Assembly (NCBI RefSeq): GCF_001698225.1
Contig: NZ_CP016594.1
Location: forward strand, 2,666,001-2,730,000
Source: Gordonia terrae
Lineage (GTDB): Bacteria; Actinomycetota; Actinomycetes; Mycobacteriales; Mycobacteriaceae
Length of the DNA: 64,000 nt
Direction of reading: 5' to 3'
Positions within the stretch are counted from its first letter, which is position 1, and each line of letters opens with the position of its first letter. A model generated the notes under the pieces. It was not told where the DNA came from and did not search any database. It worked only from the letters and a program-made list of their open reading frames with translations. Both the position numbers and the translations under genes were made by a program. Shown one piece after another: positions 52,701-63,471 of this stretch.

Positions 52701-54263
52701 TCAGCCGACTGGAGTGCTCGGGACCTCCGGCCAGTACCGCTTGCGCAGGTCGCCCTTCACGAGCTTGCCGGTGGGCGTGCGCGGCAGCTCGTCGACGAAG
52801 TCGACCGATCGGGGCGCCTTGTACGCCGCGATGTTGTCGGTGGTGAACGCGATCAACTCCTCGGCGAGCTGATCGGTGGGTTCGTGACCGTCCGCGAGCT
52901 GGACACATGCCTTCGCCACCTCGCCGAGGTCGGCGTCGGGGACGCCGATCACCGCGACATCGAACACCGCGGGGTGATTGATGAGGACGTTCTCGGCCTC
53001 CTGCGGATAGATGTTGACGCCGCCGGAGATGATCATGAACGCCTTGCGGTCGGTCAGGTACAGGTAACCCTCCCCGTCGACGTACCCGACATCGCCTGTG
53101 GTGGACCAGTTCTCGTGTTCGGGATGCTGGGCCTTGCGGGTCTTGTCCGGATCGTTGTGGTACTGGAAGGCCACGTCCTCGCGTTCGAAGAACACCTGCC
53201 CGACCTCGCCGGTCGGGAGTTCCTTGCCGTCCTCGTCGCAGATGTGGACGACGCCGAGCAGTGGCTTGCCCACCGAACCGGGATGGTCCAGCGCCTCCTG
53301 GGGGCCGATGAACGTGGCACCCGCGGCCTCGGTGGACGCGTAGTACTCGTGGATCACCGGGCCCCACCACTCGATCATCGCCCGCTTGACCTCGACCGGA
53401 CACGGCGCGGCCGCGTGGACGGCGACCTTCAGGCTGCTGACGTCGTACTTGGTGCGGACGTCCGCCGGGAGCTTGAGCATCCGGATGAACATGGTGGGGA
53501 CCCACTGGCTGTGGGTCACCTTGTACTTCTCGATGGCCGCGAGGGCTGCTTCCGGGTCGAAACGATCCATCATCACGACTGTGCCGCCGACGGAATTCGT
53601 CATGCCGCAATAGCGCAGTGGCGCAGCGTGATACAGCGGTGCGGGGGAGAGATAGACGGCGGTGTCGTCGTAGCCGTACATCGGCGCGAAGATCGCGGTG
53701 TAGGCGTCGGGGACCTCGTCGACCTGTCCTTCGGGCATCGGTGTCTTGATGCCCTTCGGGCGGCCGGTGGTACCCGAGGAATAGAGCATGTCGGTGCCGC
53801 GGGGCTGATCGGTACGGGGTTCGGATGAGGCATTGGCCAGTACTTCGTCGAAGCTGTCGAAGCCGTCGAGGTCGCCGCCCCAGACGACGCGTCGTCCCGG
53901 GCCCGCCAGTGCCTCGATCTCGCCGGACGCCGACACGGCATCGACGACCGATGCGCCGGCGAACAGGACCTGGGCATTGCAGTCGGCGAGGATGTAGTTG
54001 GTCTCGGCTGCGGTGAGGTGGTGGTTCACGGCGGTCACGTACAGGCCGCTCCGCAGGGCCGCCCAGTAGACCTCGAACACGTGGAAGTCGTTGGCCGAGA
54101 CCACGGCGATGCTGTCGCCGCGGCGAAGGCCGAGGGACTCGAGGTAGTTGGCGAGGCGGGTCGAGTTCTCGTCCAGCTGCCGGTACGTCAGTTCCTCACC
54201 GGTCGCGGCACGGACGACGGCCGGCTTGTCGGGAGTGGATTTCGCGAAGACTCCAGGAAACAA
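52701..54263 (-). CDS. Acyl-CoA synthetase / AMP-dependent ligase (FadD-like)
   Basis: About 520 residues. Core motifs: MLYSSGTTGRPKGI (phosphate loop), EYYASTEAAGATFIGP, GDVGYVDGEGYLYLTDRKAFMIISGGVNIYPQE and the catalytic lysine in TPTGKLVKGDLRKRYW. Activates a carboxylic acid as CoA thioester. TTG 54263 (MFPGVFAKSTPDKPAVV) is chosen because GAGGAG lies 7 nt upstream and family members begin similarly; GTG 54296 would add 11 residues. An 11-bp inverted repeat lies just upstream. Possible substrate supplier for the ThDP operon downstream, or a steroid side-chain enzyme beside the oxidase. Confidence 0.9.
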   Translation of the reverse strand: MFPGVFAKSTPDKPAVVRAATGEELTYRQLDENSTRLANYLESLGLRRGDSIAVVSANDFHVFEVYWAALRSGLYVTAVNHHLTAAETNYILADCNAQVLFAGASVVDAVSASGEIEALAGPGRRVVWGGDLDGFDSFDEVLANASSEPRTDQPRGTDMLYSSGTTGRPKGIKTPMPEGQVDEVPDAYTAIFAPMYGYDDTAVYLSPAPLYHAAPLRYCGMTNSVGGTVVMMDRFDPEAALAAIEKYKVTHSQWVPTMFIRMLKLPADVRTKYDVSSLKVAVHAAAPCPVEVKRAMIEWWGPVIHEYYASTEAAGATFIGPQEALDHPGSVGKPLLGVVHICDEDGKELPTGEVGQVFFEREDVAFQYHNDPDKTRKAQHPEHENWSTTGDVGYVDGEGYLYLTDRKAFMIISGGVNIYPQEAENVLINHPAVFDVAVIGVPDADLGEVAKACVQLADGHEPTDQLAEELIAFTTDNIAAYKAPRSVDFVDELPRTPTGKLVKGDLRKRYWPEVPSTPVG

Positions 54264-54293
54264 GGGAGGCGCTCCTCGTGACGAAGGGATGGA

Positions 54294-54330
54294 CACCCCG
54301 AACGGCCGTATCTAACGATCGTTCGGGGTG
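54294..54330. promoter_or_regulatory. 11-bp inverted repeat before the acyl-CoA ligase
   Basis: CACCCCGAACG (54294-54304) and CGTTCGGGGTG (54320-54330) are exact complements 15 nt apart, 31 bp before the chosen ligase start. A second palindrome, AACGATCGTT, overlaps the right arm (54314-54323). It could be a TetR-type operator or the terminator of the upstream oxidase gene, though no U-tract follows. Confidence 0.5.
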
Positions 54331-54375
54331 GTGCGAGTCACATTACCCTAGCGTCGTGTCCGATTTCTCAGACCC

Positions 54376-55986
54376 TCACCGCGTCGCGAGAAACCTGTCC
54401 ATGGTGCGTTCCGCGAGAGCGGTGATGGTGAGCGCGGGGTTCACCAGGCCCACGGCGCCCGGGACGAAGGAGCCGTCGACGACCCACAGGTTGTCGTAGC
54501 CGCGCACGCCGCCGCCCATGTCGGCCGCGGCACCCATCACCACGCCGCCGAGTCCGTGATAGGTGCTCGCGGAACCGAATCCGAGCGCCCGCGACGACAC
54601 ATGGGTACCGTTCGCGCCGAACCCGAACCGGCCCTCGGTGCGTTCGTGGAACCGCCTGATGAATGCGTTGCTGCGACGGTCCAGGTCGTTGCGGTCGGCC
54701 GGGTGGGGGTAGTTCAACTGCGCCCGACGCGTGCGATGGTCGTAGTCGATCGTGCCGCGCTCGTCGGTGTGGGCCTGGACGAGGTGGGTGGTCGCCGCCT
54801 TGCCGAGCGGCGCGGGCAGCGGGGTGGCCTGGTAGACCATCGAGACCGGCCCACCGGGCAGGTTGTCCTCATAGATCCGGGCATAACCCGGTCCGCCCTG
54901 GACGGCGCCGAAGTCCTCACGCGGGTTCGCGCGGATGGTGAGGAAGTCGCCGTTGACGCCGAAGCCGTCACCGATGCGCGGCGACAACCGCGGGAGGCGC
55001 CCCTGGGCGCGCGCCTCGACGAGCAAGCGAGTGGTGTGGAACGACCCCGCGGCCATGAAGAGGTGATCGGCCTCGGCGGTGACGGTACGCACCGAGCGTC
55101 CCTGCTCGTCGAGAACCCGTGCGGTGACGACGAATCCGGCGCGCCGTGACCGGGGCCGGATGTCGAAGACCTCGTGCATCGGCTTGACGGACACGTTGCC
55201 GGTCCGTTCGGCGGCGAGGAGATAGCTGCGGTCGAGCGACTTCTTGGCGCCGCTGTTGACGCCGTAGCTCAGTTCGCCCGCGGTGACCGACGGGGTTGCC
55301 CGGCCGGCCAGTTCGTCGCGGACGATGTCCCAGTCGATCGCGAAGTCGAAGAAGTGTGGGGACGCTCCGTAGCGCTCGATGACCTTCAGCCACGACCGCG
55401 CGCCGATGTACTTCGGGTGCGCGAGGATGTCCGCGGGCAGCGGCGAGACGCCGAGCCCGGCCTTGGCGCGCGGAAAGTAGGTCTGGGCGAGCTGCGCGTA
55501 GTCGGCGGCCGCCGGGAAGATGTGGTCGAAGTCCTGGCGGCGGGGGACGGGAGTGAAAGAACCGAACACGAGAGATCCGCCGCCGACGCCCGCGCCGTAC
55601 ACGGCCTCGACACCGTTGCCCATCACATGGTCGAGGACACCGGGATAGGGCTCGACCGGCAGCCCACTCGCCGCACTCGCGCCGGCCGGGCTGCCGAACC
55701 ACGCCGCGCGCTTGTCGGGATTGGTGGTCGTGGCGAAGGTGTTGCCGTCCGGCCGAATCGGCCAGCGGCGGCCACGCTCGAAAACTGTTGTGCGATAACC
55801 GGCCTCGCCGAGCCGGCGAGCGGCCACCGCGCCGCCGAAGCCGGTGCCGATGACGATCGCGGTCTGCGCCGGCGCCGCCTGCGCCGGAGTGACAGTCGCG
55901 CCGAGCGCGACGAGTGCTCCGGCGCCGGCCGCCGAGCGCATGAGGGTCCGGCGAGAGACGGCCGGACCGGAAATGTCGTAGTTCAC
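54376..55986 (-). CDS. Cholesterol-oxidase-like GMC flavoprotein, Tat-exported
   Basis: 536 residues. The N-terminus has a twin-arginine signal (SRRTLMRSAAGAGALVALG) with an Ala-x-Ala region near residue 38. FAD fold AIVIGTGFGGAVAARRLGEAGYRTTVFERG; GAGVGGGSLVFGSF; C-terminal STYHGLGGVVMGAAAD, GYDNLWVVDGSFVPGAVGLVNPALTITALAERTMDR as in bacterial cholesterol oxidases. Likely oxidises a sterol or other bulky alcohol outside the membrane. GTG start. TTAGC/GCTAA dyads lie 8-43 bp upstream, shared with the ThDP operon. Confidence 0.88.
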   Translation of the reverse strand: MNYDISGPAVSRRTLMRSAAGAGALVALGATVTPAQAAPAQTAIVIGTGFGGAVAARRLGEAGYRTTVFERGRRWPIRPDGNTFATTTNPDKRAAWFGSPAGASAASGLPVEPYPGVLDHVMGNGVEAVYGAGVGGGSLVFGSFTPVPRRQDFDHIFPAAADYAQLAQTYFPRAKAGLGVSPLPADILAHPKYIGARSWLKVIERYGASPHFFDFAIDWDIVRDELAGRATPSVTAGELSYGVNSGAKKSLDRSYLLAAERTGNVSVKPMHEVFDIRPRSRRAGFVVTARVLDEQGRSVRTVTAEADHLFMAAGSFHTTRLLVEARAQGRLPRLSPRIGDGFGVNGDFLTIRANPREDFGAVQGGPGYARIYEDNLPGGPVSMVYQATPLPAPLGKAATTHLVQAHTDERGTIDYDHRTRRAQLNYPHPADRNDLDRRSNAFIRRFHERTEGRFGFGANGTHVSSRALGFGSASTYHGLGGVVMGAAADMGGGVRGYDNLWVVDGSFVPGAVGLVNPALTITALAERTMDRFLATR

Positions 55987-55994
55987 CTGGGCAC

Positions 55995-56029
55995 CTTAGC
56001 GTGAGCTAAGTAAGGTTAGGAACTCCTTA
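55995..56029. promoter_or_regulatory. Paired dyads upstream of the oxidase gene, related to the 52637 box
   Basis: CTTAGCGTGAGCTAA (55995-56009) matches CTTAGCGTAAGCTAA of the ThDP-operon box (52641-52655) at 14 of 15 positions. Immediately next to it TAAGGTTAGGAACTCCTTA (56011-56029) matches the DtxR/IdeR consensus at about 13 of 19, mostly in its left half. Two adjacent sites would suit cooperative dimer binding. The remainder of the 151-bp gap to the divergent gene holds that gene's own -10. Confidence 0.5.
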
Positions 56030-56137
56030 ACGTAGGTGAGAATGTGGGATGGATCACCGTTCGGGCCGGTTCTTTCCCATGACGTCACGGGATGTCTCGA
56101 CGAGCCGGTGGGCGCGCCCGGACGATAGGCTCCGGGC

Positions 56138-57001
56138 GTGACGGCTTCGCTGGTGATCGGGGTGGACCGCGACAGTGTGTCGATGGGGGATGATGTCTCG
56201 CCACACGGGTATTCGCTCGCGGTGCAACCGGGTACGGCGCTGAGTGTCGTGCTCGAGTCGGCGGCGCCCGAGATCCGGGCCCGGGGGTGGTCCTGGGTGG
56301 CCGACGTCGATGGCCGGGTCGCCGCCGTCTGGTCGGTGGACCACGGCGTGCAGATGCTCGTCGAGGACGCTCCGGTGTCCGCCGCGGACGGGCCGCGACG
56401 GATCCACTACCGGTACTTCCTGCAGATCGACCCGGCGTGGTTGCATCGGCGGCTCGCCGACGGTGCGGCCGCGAACCGGCCCGCACTGGAACGGGAGTAC
56501 CGCCCCATCGGCGACCGGCGACGTGAGGAGGAAGAGCGTCGCCGGGAGAGCGACTCGTCGGCTCGGTATCTGACCGACGACTGCACCGCGGCGTTGCGTG
56601 GGTTCGGCGCGGAGTTCGATCTGCACAACGACCGGCTGGCACGCTTCACGCTGTTCGGATCGCCCATGCGGGTACAGCGCGCCGACACCATGACCATGAC
56701 CTTCGACGGCACGCATGGGGTCATGTCATCGATTCGGCCCGTTGCGGTCGCCGAGTGCTGGTTGGTCGCCGTCGCCGGACAGCGGGCGAGGCAGGCACGG
56801 GGACTGTCCCCGGTCATCGACGCCTCCCCGATGCCGGCGCCGGAGCTGTGGCCGATGGGGTCGGGGGTCGCCGGAACGGAGCGCTGGACGACGAGAGGCG
56901 ATCCCGTCGTCCAGCTGACGGGCGACGAGGCGGTCCGGGCCTACCGGTTGTCGGCGAACCGTTCCATCAGTGAGGTCGTCACCATCCTGAGTGCGCGGTG
57001 A
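56138..57001 (+). CDS. Protein of unknown function
   Basis: 287 residues, not recognised. No signal peptide or membrane helix. The N-terminal half opens with LVIGVDRDSVSMGDDV and contains WSWVADVDGRVAAVW; a strongly charged segment (REEEERRRE, about 128-136) divides it from a C-terminal half with FTLFGSPMRVQRADTMTMTFDG. GTG start has TAGGCT 6 nt upstream and no Shine-Dalgarno, so probably leaderless. Divergent from the oxidase gene and convergent with acnR (3-nt gap). Coding character is good, but a role in the neighbouring cluster is unproven. Confidence 0.7.
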   Translation: MTASLVIGVDRDSVSMGDDVSPHGYSLAVQPGTALSVVLESAAPEIRARGWSWVADVDGRVAAVWSVDHGVQMLVEDAPVSAADGPRRIHYRYFLQIDPAWLHRRLADGAAANRPALEREYRPIGDRRREEEERRRESDSSARYLTDDCTAALRGFGAEFDLHNDRLARFTLFGSPMRVQRADTMTMTFDGTHGVMSSIRPVAVAECWLVAVAGQRARQARGLSPVIDASPMPAPELWPMGSGVAGTERWTTRGDPVVQLTGDEAVRAYRLSANRSISEVVTILSAR

Positions 57002-57004
57002 GCG

Positions 57005-57571
57005 TCACTCGTGAGCGCGCACCGACGCCTCGACCAGGTCGAGCACCGCGTGCAGGTCGTCGGTGGGCTGGCCGGTGGCCAACCGGGTGATCAGGCCGTC
57101 GAGGACGAGGTCGAGATAGTTCAGCAGCACGTCTGTCGGCACGTCGTCGCGCAGGCGTCCCGCCTGGCGGCCCCGTTCCAGCCGACTCAGGGTCGCCTGC
57201 TCGACCTCGGCCGAGTAAGAGACCCACTCCGTCCGGAAACCGTTGTCCGTCCGTAGTTTTCGGGCGATCTCCAACCGGGTGCCGAGCCAGTCGAAATCCT
57301 GCGGCCGGGTGAGCATGTCGCGCATCACCTGCACCAGACCCTGTTCGGCCGCCACATCGGCCATGCGCTCGGCATCTTCCCGGGCGAGCGCGAGGAACAG
57401 CGCTTCCTTGTCCCGATAGTGGTGGAAGATCGCTCCGCGGGACAGGCCCGTGGACTCCTCGATGCGCTTGACGGTGGCGCCGTCGTATCCGTACTCCGCG
57501 AAGCAATGCCGCGCGCCGTCGAGAATCTCCCGACGACGCGCGGCAAGCCGGTCATCGCTGACCTTGGGCAC
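57005..57571 (-). CDS. acnR: AcnR, TetR-family repressor of aconitase
   Basis: 188 residues. N-terminal HTH: RREILDGARHCFAEYGYDGATVKRIEESTGLSRGAIFHHYRDKEALFLAL. The C-terminal ligand domain includes GFRTEWVSYSAEVEQA. Position 15 nt downstream of acn on the same strand, as in Corynebacterium and Mycobacterium (Rv1474c), together with the AcnR-type palindrome at 60585-60606, makes the identification firm. AcnR is reported to respond to citrate and Mg2+ in C. glutamicum. Confidence 0.94.
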   Translation of the reverse strand: MPKVSDDRLAARRREILDGARHCFAEYGYDGATVKRIEESTGLSRGAIFHHYRDKEALFLALAREDAERMADVAAEQGLVQVMRDMLTRPQDFDWLGTRLEIARKLRTDNGFRTEWVSYSAEVEQATLSRLERGRQAGRLRDDVPTDVLLNYLDLVLDGLITRLATGQPTDDLHAVLDLVEASVRAHE

Positions 57572-57586
57572 GTCGAGTGCCTCCTG

Positions 57587-60583
<2,997 letters not shown>

Positions 60584-60584
60584 C

Positions 60585-60606
60585 TAACAGTACGAGCGTA
60601 CTGTTA
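60585..60606. promoter_or_regulatory. AcnR operator
   Basis: TAACAGTACG and CGTACTGTTA form perfect 10-bp arms around AG. The core CAGTACGAGCGTACTG (60588-60603) fits the corynebacterial AcnR motif CAGNACnnncGTACTG at every defined position. It should overlap the acn promoter; repression would be by the AcnR protein encoded just after acn. Confidence 0.85.
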
Positions 60607-60781
60607 CCAAGCTCGTGCCCGGGACGCGCCGGGCGGACGTGCCGCCACCGGAGTACCCAGACGACTCCATTGTGTCGTACGGTGCAGGGCGGGGTTCGGC
60701 GAGTGGACACTCGACGTCGGCGCGATACCGGCCGTCCACGTCTGCGCAACCCCGGTGATCTCGAGAGGACAGGGGTGGCGG

Positions 60782-61393
60782 ATGGGTCCGCAGGCGACGA
60801 CGTTGGTGCTGGCAGCTCCTGCGGAGAACAACGAACTCACCGGACTCGTCGGGGTCGAGATGGGCGAGCTGTCCCGGGACATCGCCGATGACGGTGTCGC
60901 CGGTGCGACACCCGAGCAGTTGCCCCGGATGCTCGAGGTCGTCGAGTACGCCCACTCCAAGGGTCACGACGTGAGCTTCGTGGTCATCGATCAGGTGCAG
61001 CCGCGCTTCACGCTCTACCGCGACATCGCGAACCAGTTGCAGGAGCAGGTCGGCGGAACCGTCATCGTGCTGGGCCCCAACTCGGTCGGTAGCTCGTCTC
61101 CGGATTTCAGCCGCGTGGTGCAGGAGCAGGCCACCGACGGCCTCACACTGACGGACCCGGCGGGGGCGGCTCGCCAGATGATCGACACGATGACCGGTCC
61201 CAATGTGGACTGGACGATCGTCGGCGTCCTGCTGGTCCTCGTCGTCGCGATCGGTGCGGTGCTCGCCAGGCTGCGTCGGATCCGCGCCCGCACGAACCTG
61301 GCCGCCGGTCCGCTGGGACCCGTGCAGTCCGCCGGCACGACATCGGACGAACCGTCGTCGCGCCGCCGCGAGCCGTCTTCTTCCGGCAGGTAG
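60782..61393 (+). CDS. Membrane protein (DUF6676-like, Rv1476 equivalent)
   Basis: 203 residues. The first ~145 residues form a soluble alpha/beta region (ATTLVLAAPAENNELTGLVG, FVVIDQVQPRFTLYRDIANQL, TVIVLGPNSVGSSS), followed by one membrane helix (WTIVGVLLVLVVAIGAVLA) and a basic, disordered tail. With no cleavable signal, the soluble part may be exported or face the cytosol. Sits between acn and ripA as Rv1476 does. ATG 60782 is chosen; upstream extension of nine codons lacks support. Function unknown. Confidence 0.85.
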   Translation: MGPQATTLVLAAPAENNELTGLVGVEMGELSRDIADDGVAGATPEQLPRMLEVVEYAHSKGHDVSFVVIDQVQPRFTLYRDIANQLQEQVGGTVIVLGPNSVGSSSPDFSRVVQEQATDGLTLTDPAGAARQMIDTMTGPNVDWTIVGVLLVLVVAIGAVLARLRRIRARTNLAAGPLGPVQSAGTTSDEPSSRRREPSSSGR

Positions 61394-61766
61394 TCGCGGG
61401 GCTCCGGCGCCGCTCGACCCGGCAGCCGGAGCACACGATCTCGACCCCCTGACACCCGTCTCGTCCCTCCAAGCGGACCATGGCCGGCGTGTCGTCCGGT
61501 CTGTTGCCAATTCGAGACCTCGACAACTGCTCGAGCTTTCGCCAGTTCACGGCATTTTCGCAGGTAATCACGCGTTTGTAATTCACGAACGCGGTTTTCT
61601 CGTGTGGTTGATGTGACGTACGGTTCTGATGTCACGTGTGATGCCTGTGTCCCCTACAGGGTCCGATGTGGCGCAAGTGCAGTGCGTGATCGCCGCGGTT
61701 TCGACGACCCGGACGATCGCCGGCCGGGGATCGCGAGATCCCCGCACGAATCGCGAGGAGTTCCAG
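61394..61766 (+). promoter_or_regulatory. ripA upstream region
   Basis: 373 bp with no convincing gene. It contains an AT-richer patch near 61550-61640 with a GTAAT-N9-GTAAT direct repeat (61564-61582) and TGTGAC (61612-61617) and TCACGTGTGA (61632-61641) elements. These could be sites for MtrA- or CRP-like regulators, both known to act on ripA/rpf-type genes in mycobacteria. GAGGAG at 61755-61760 is the ripA ribosome-binding site. Confidence 0.35.
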
Positions 61767-63278
61767 GTGAGGCGAGGAAGAACTGGTGCGTCGTGGCCGG
61801 CGCGCGTCTCGGCAGCCCTGGCTGTCGTACTCATCTGCGCGCTCGGCGCGGGTCACGCCGACGCGGCACCCAAGAAGACGCCCGAGTCGCCCATCTCCGG
61901 TCTGATCAACCGCATCGCGACGGTCAACCAGGACATCGCCGACCTCGATCAGGCGCTCGCCGCCCGCCAGGAGAACGTGAACCGGTCGATCGCCGATTTC
62001 CAGAACTCCCTCGCCCAGCGACGCCTCGCCACGGTGGCCGCACGCGGCGCCCGGACCGAACTCGATCGCTCCAGCAAGGCCGTCGTCGATGCGCAGAAGG
62101 AGTTCGACCGGTTCGCGCGGCTGGCCTACCAGCAGGGACCCGAGCAGGGCTCGATGTCGAACTACGTGTCCTCGGAAGACCCGCAGGCCGTGCTCGACCG
62201 CATGAAGCTGATCGACCAGGTCGGCAAGAAGCAGCAGGAGATGATCCGGCGGCTACAGGTCGCACGCAACCAGAAGGCCAACCGTCTCGCCGCGGTGGAG
62301 GCCACCCGTCGACAGGCGTCGTTCGCGGCCAAGAGCGCCGAGCAGCGCAAGATCGATGCGATGGCCGCGGTGACCGAGGCCAAGACCGCCATCACGACCC
62401 AGCAGAAGCGCAAGGCCACCCTCATCGGTGAGCGCGATCGGGTACAGAAGCGTCTCAACACCATTCGCGGCTATGTCCCGAAGAAGACGGTCGAGGGGCC
62501 GTCGGCGAGCGATCTGCTGTCCAACCTGTTCCCGAAGGACCCGTCGGCCGAGGGTGCCCTGAAGGCGCTGCCGGCCACGCCGGTCACCGACAACCAGGCG
62601 CTCGCCGTCGCGGCCGAGGCCGCCGCACGCCTCGCGGTCGATGTCGGTCAGTCGATCCTCGCGGGTCTCGTCGGTCAGCAGCAGCTGCCCCAGTCGGAGC
62701 TGCTGAACGAGCTCGGACTCGGTGGTGCGGATGTCACCGGCAGCAGCGGTGGCGACACCCTCAGCGCGCGACTCGGTTCCGGGAGTCTCGGCACCCTGTT
62801 CGGCAGCTCCTCCGGCGGTGGCGGCGGAGGTGGGATGGTCCGACCCGGACTGCGCGGCCCGCAGGCGGTGGAGATCGCGGTCAACCGCGCCCTCTCGCAG
62901 CTGAACGTGCCCTACGCCTGGGGCGGCGGCGACGCCAACGGGCCCACGCAGGGCATCCGCGACGGCGGCGTCGCCGACAGCTACGGCGACTACAACAAGA
63001 TCGGCTTCGACTGCTCGGGTCTGATGATCTACGCGTTCGCCGGAGTGGGTATCGAGTTGCCGCACTACACCGGCTACCAGTACACCTCGGGACCGCAGTT
63101 CCCGCTGTCGCAGATGCGCCGCGGCGACATGATCTTCTACGGCCCCAACGCGAGTGCGCACGTCGCGCTCTACCTCGGGGACAACAAGATGGTCGAGGCG
63201 CCGCAGTCCGGAGACGTCGTCAAGGTGTCGCCGCTGCGCACCGACGGCGCGATGCCGAACGTGGTGCGTCTGCTCTGA
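61767..63278 (+). CDS. ripA: Peptidoglycan endopeptidase RipA (NlpC/P60)
   Basis: 503 residues. Signal peptide (VSAALAVVLICALGAGHADA) cleaved near residue 34; a long coiled-coil region (about 40-250) that in RipA holds the enzyme inactive; a glycine/serine-rich linker; then the NlpC/P60 domain from about 385. Catalytic triad Cys416 (FDCSG), His465 (HVALYLG) and Glu477 (MVEAP), with the same 49- and 12-residue spacings as M. tuberculosis RipA. Cleaves peptide stems during daughter-cell separation. GTG 61767 lies 6 nt after GAGGAG; longer starts are rejected. Confidence 0.95.
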   Translation: MRRGRTGASWPARVSAALAVVLICALGAGHADAAPKKTPESPISGLINRIATVNQDIADLDQALAARQENVNRSIADFQNSLAQRRLATVAARGARTELDRSSKAVVDAQKEFDRFARLAYQQGPEQGSMSNYVSSEDPQAVLDRMKLIDQVGKKQQEMIRRLQVARNQKANRLAAVEATRRQASFAAKSAEQRKIDAMAAVTEAKTAITTQQKRKATLIGERDRVQKRLNTIRGYVPKKTVEGPSASDLLSNLFPKDPSAEGALKALPATPVTDNQALAVAAEAAARLAVDVGQSILAGLVGQQQLPQSELLNELGLGGADVTGSSGGDTLSARLGSGSLGTLFGSSSGGGGGGGMVRPGLRGPQAVEIAVNRALSQLNVPYAWGGGDANGPTQGIRDGGVADSYGDYNKIGFDCSGLMIYAFAGVGIELPHYTGYQYTSGPQFPLSQMRRGDMIFYGPNASAHVALYLGDNKMVEAPQSGDVVKVSPLRTDGAMPNVVRLL

Positions 63279-63293
63279 CGGCCGGCGGTCCGG

Positions 63294-63321
63294 GCGGGGG
63301 TCGTGAACGACCGACACCCGC
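63294..63321 (+). terminator. Possible terminator after ripA
   Basis: GCGGG (63294-63298) and CCCGC (63317-63321) enclose a GTCG/CGAC inner pairing, followed by a T-containing GTCTTCTT tail. Lies 16 nt after the ripA stop. The stem is imperfect. Confidence 0.4.
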
Positions 63322-63330
63322 CGAGTCTTC

Positions 63331-63361
63331 TTGGCACCTTTTCAGTTCGCACGGCTAGGCT
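63331..63361 (+). promoter_or_regulatory. Candidate moxR1 promoter
   Basis: TTGGCA (63331-63336) and TAGGCT (63356-63361) are 19 bp apart, in the 193-bp ripA-moxR1 gap. They would give a leader of about 100 nt before the TTG start. Confidence 0.4.
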
Positions 63362-63471
63362 TGCACAGACACGCGGGGTCGACGCCTGCGCGCTGCGCGA
63401 TCGCGGCCGCACCCAGGGCTGACGCCTCGCCGCCCGAGAAGAACAGCAGTTCAGAGGAACAGGAGCACGGG

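Noticed and set aside
61394..61766. c-di-AMP (ydaO) riboswitch before ripA
   Set aside because: Considered because such elements precede cell-wall hydrolase genes in actinobacteria, but the conserved aptamer blocks could not be found.
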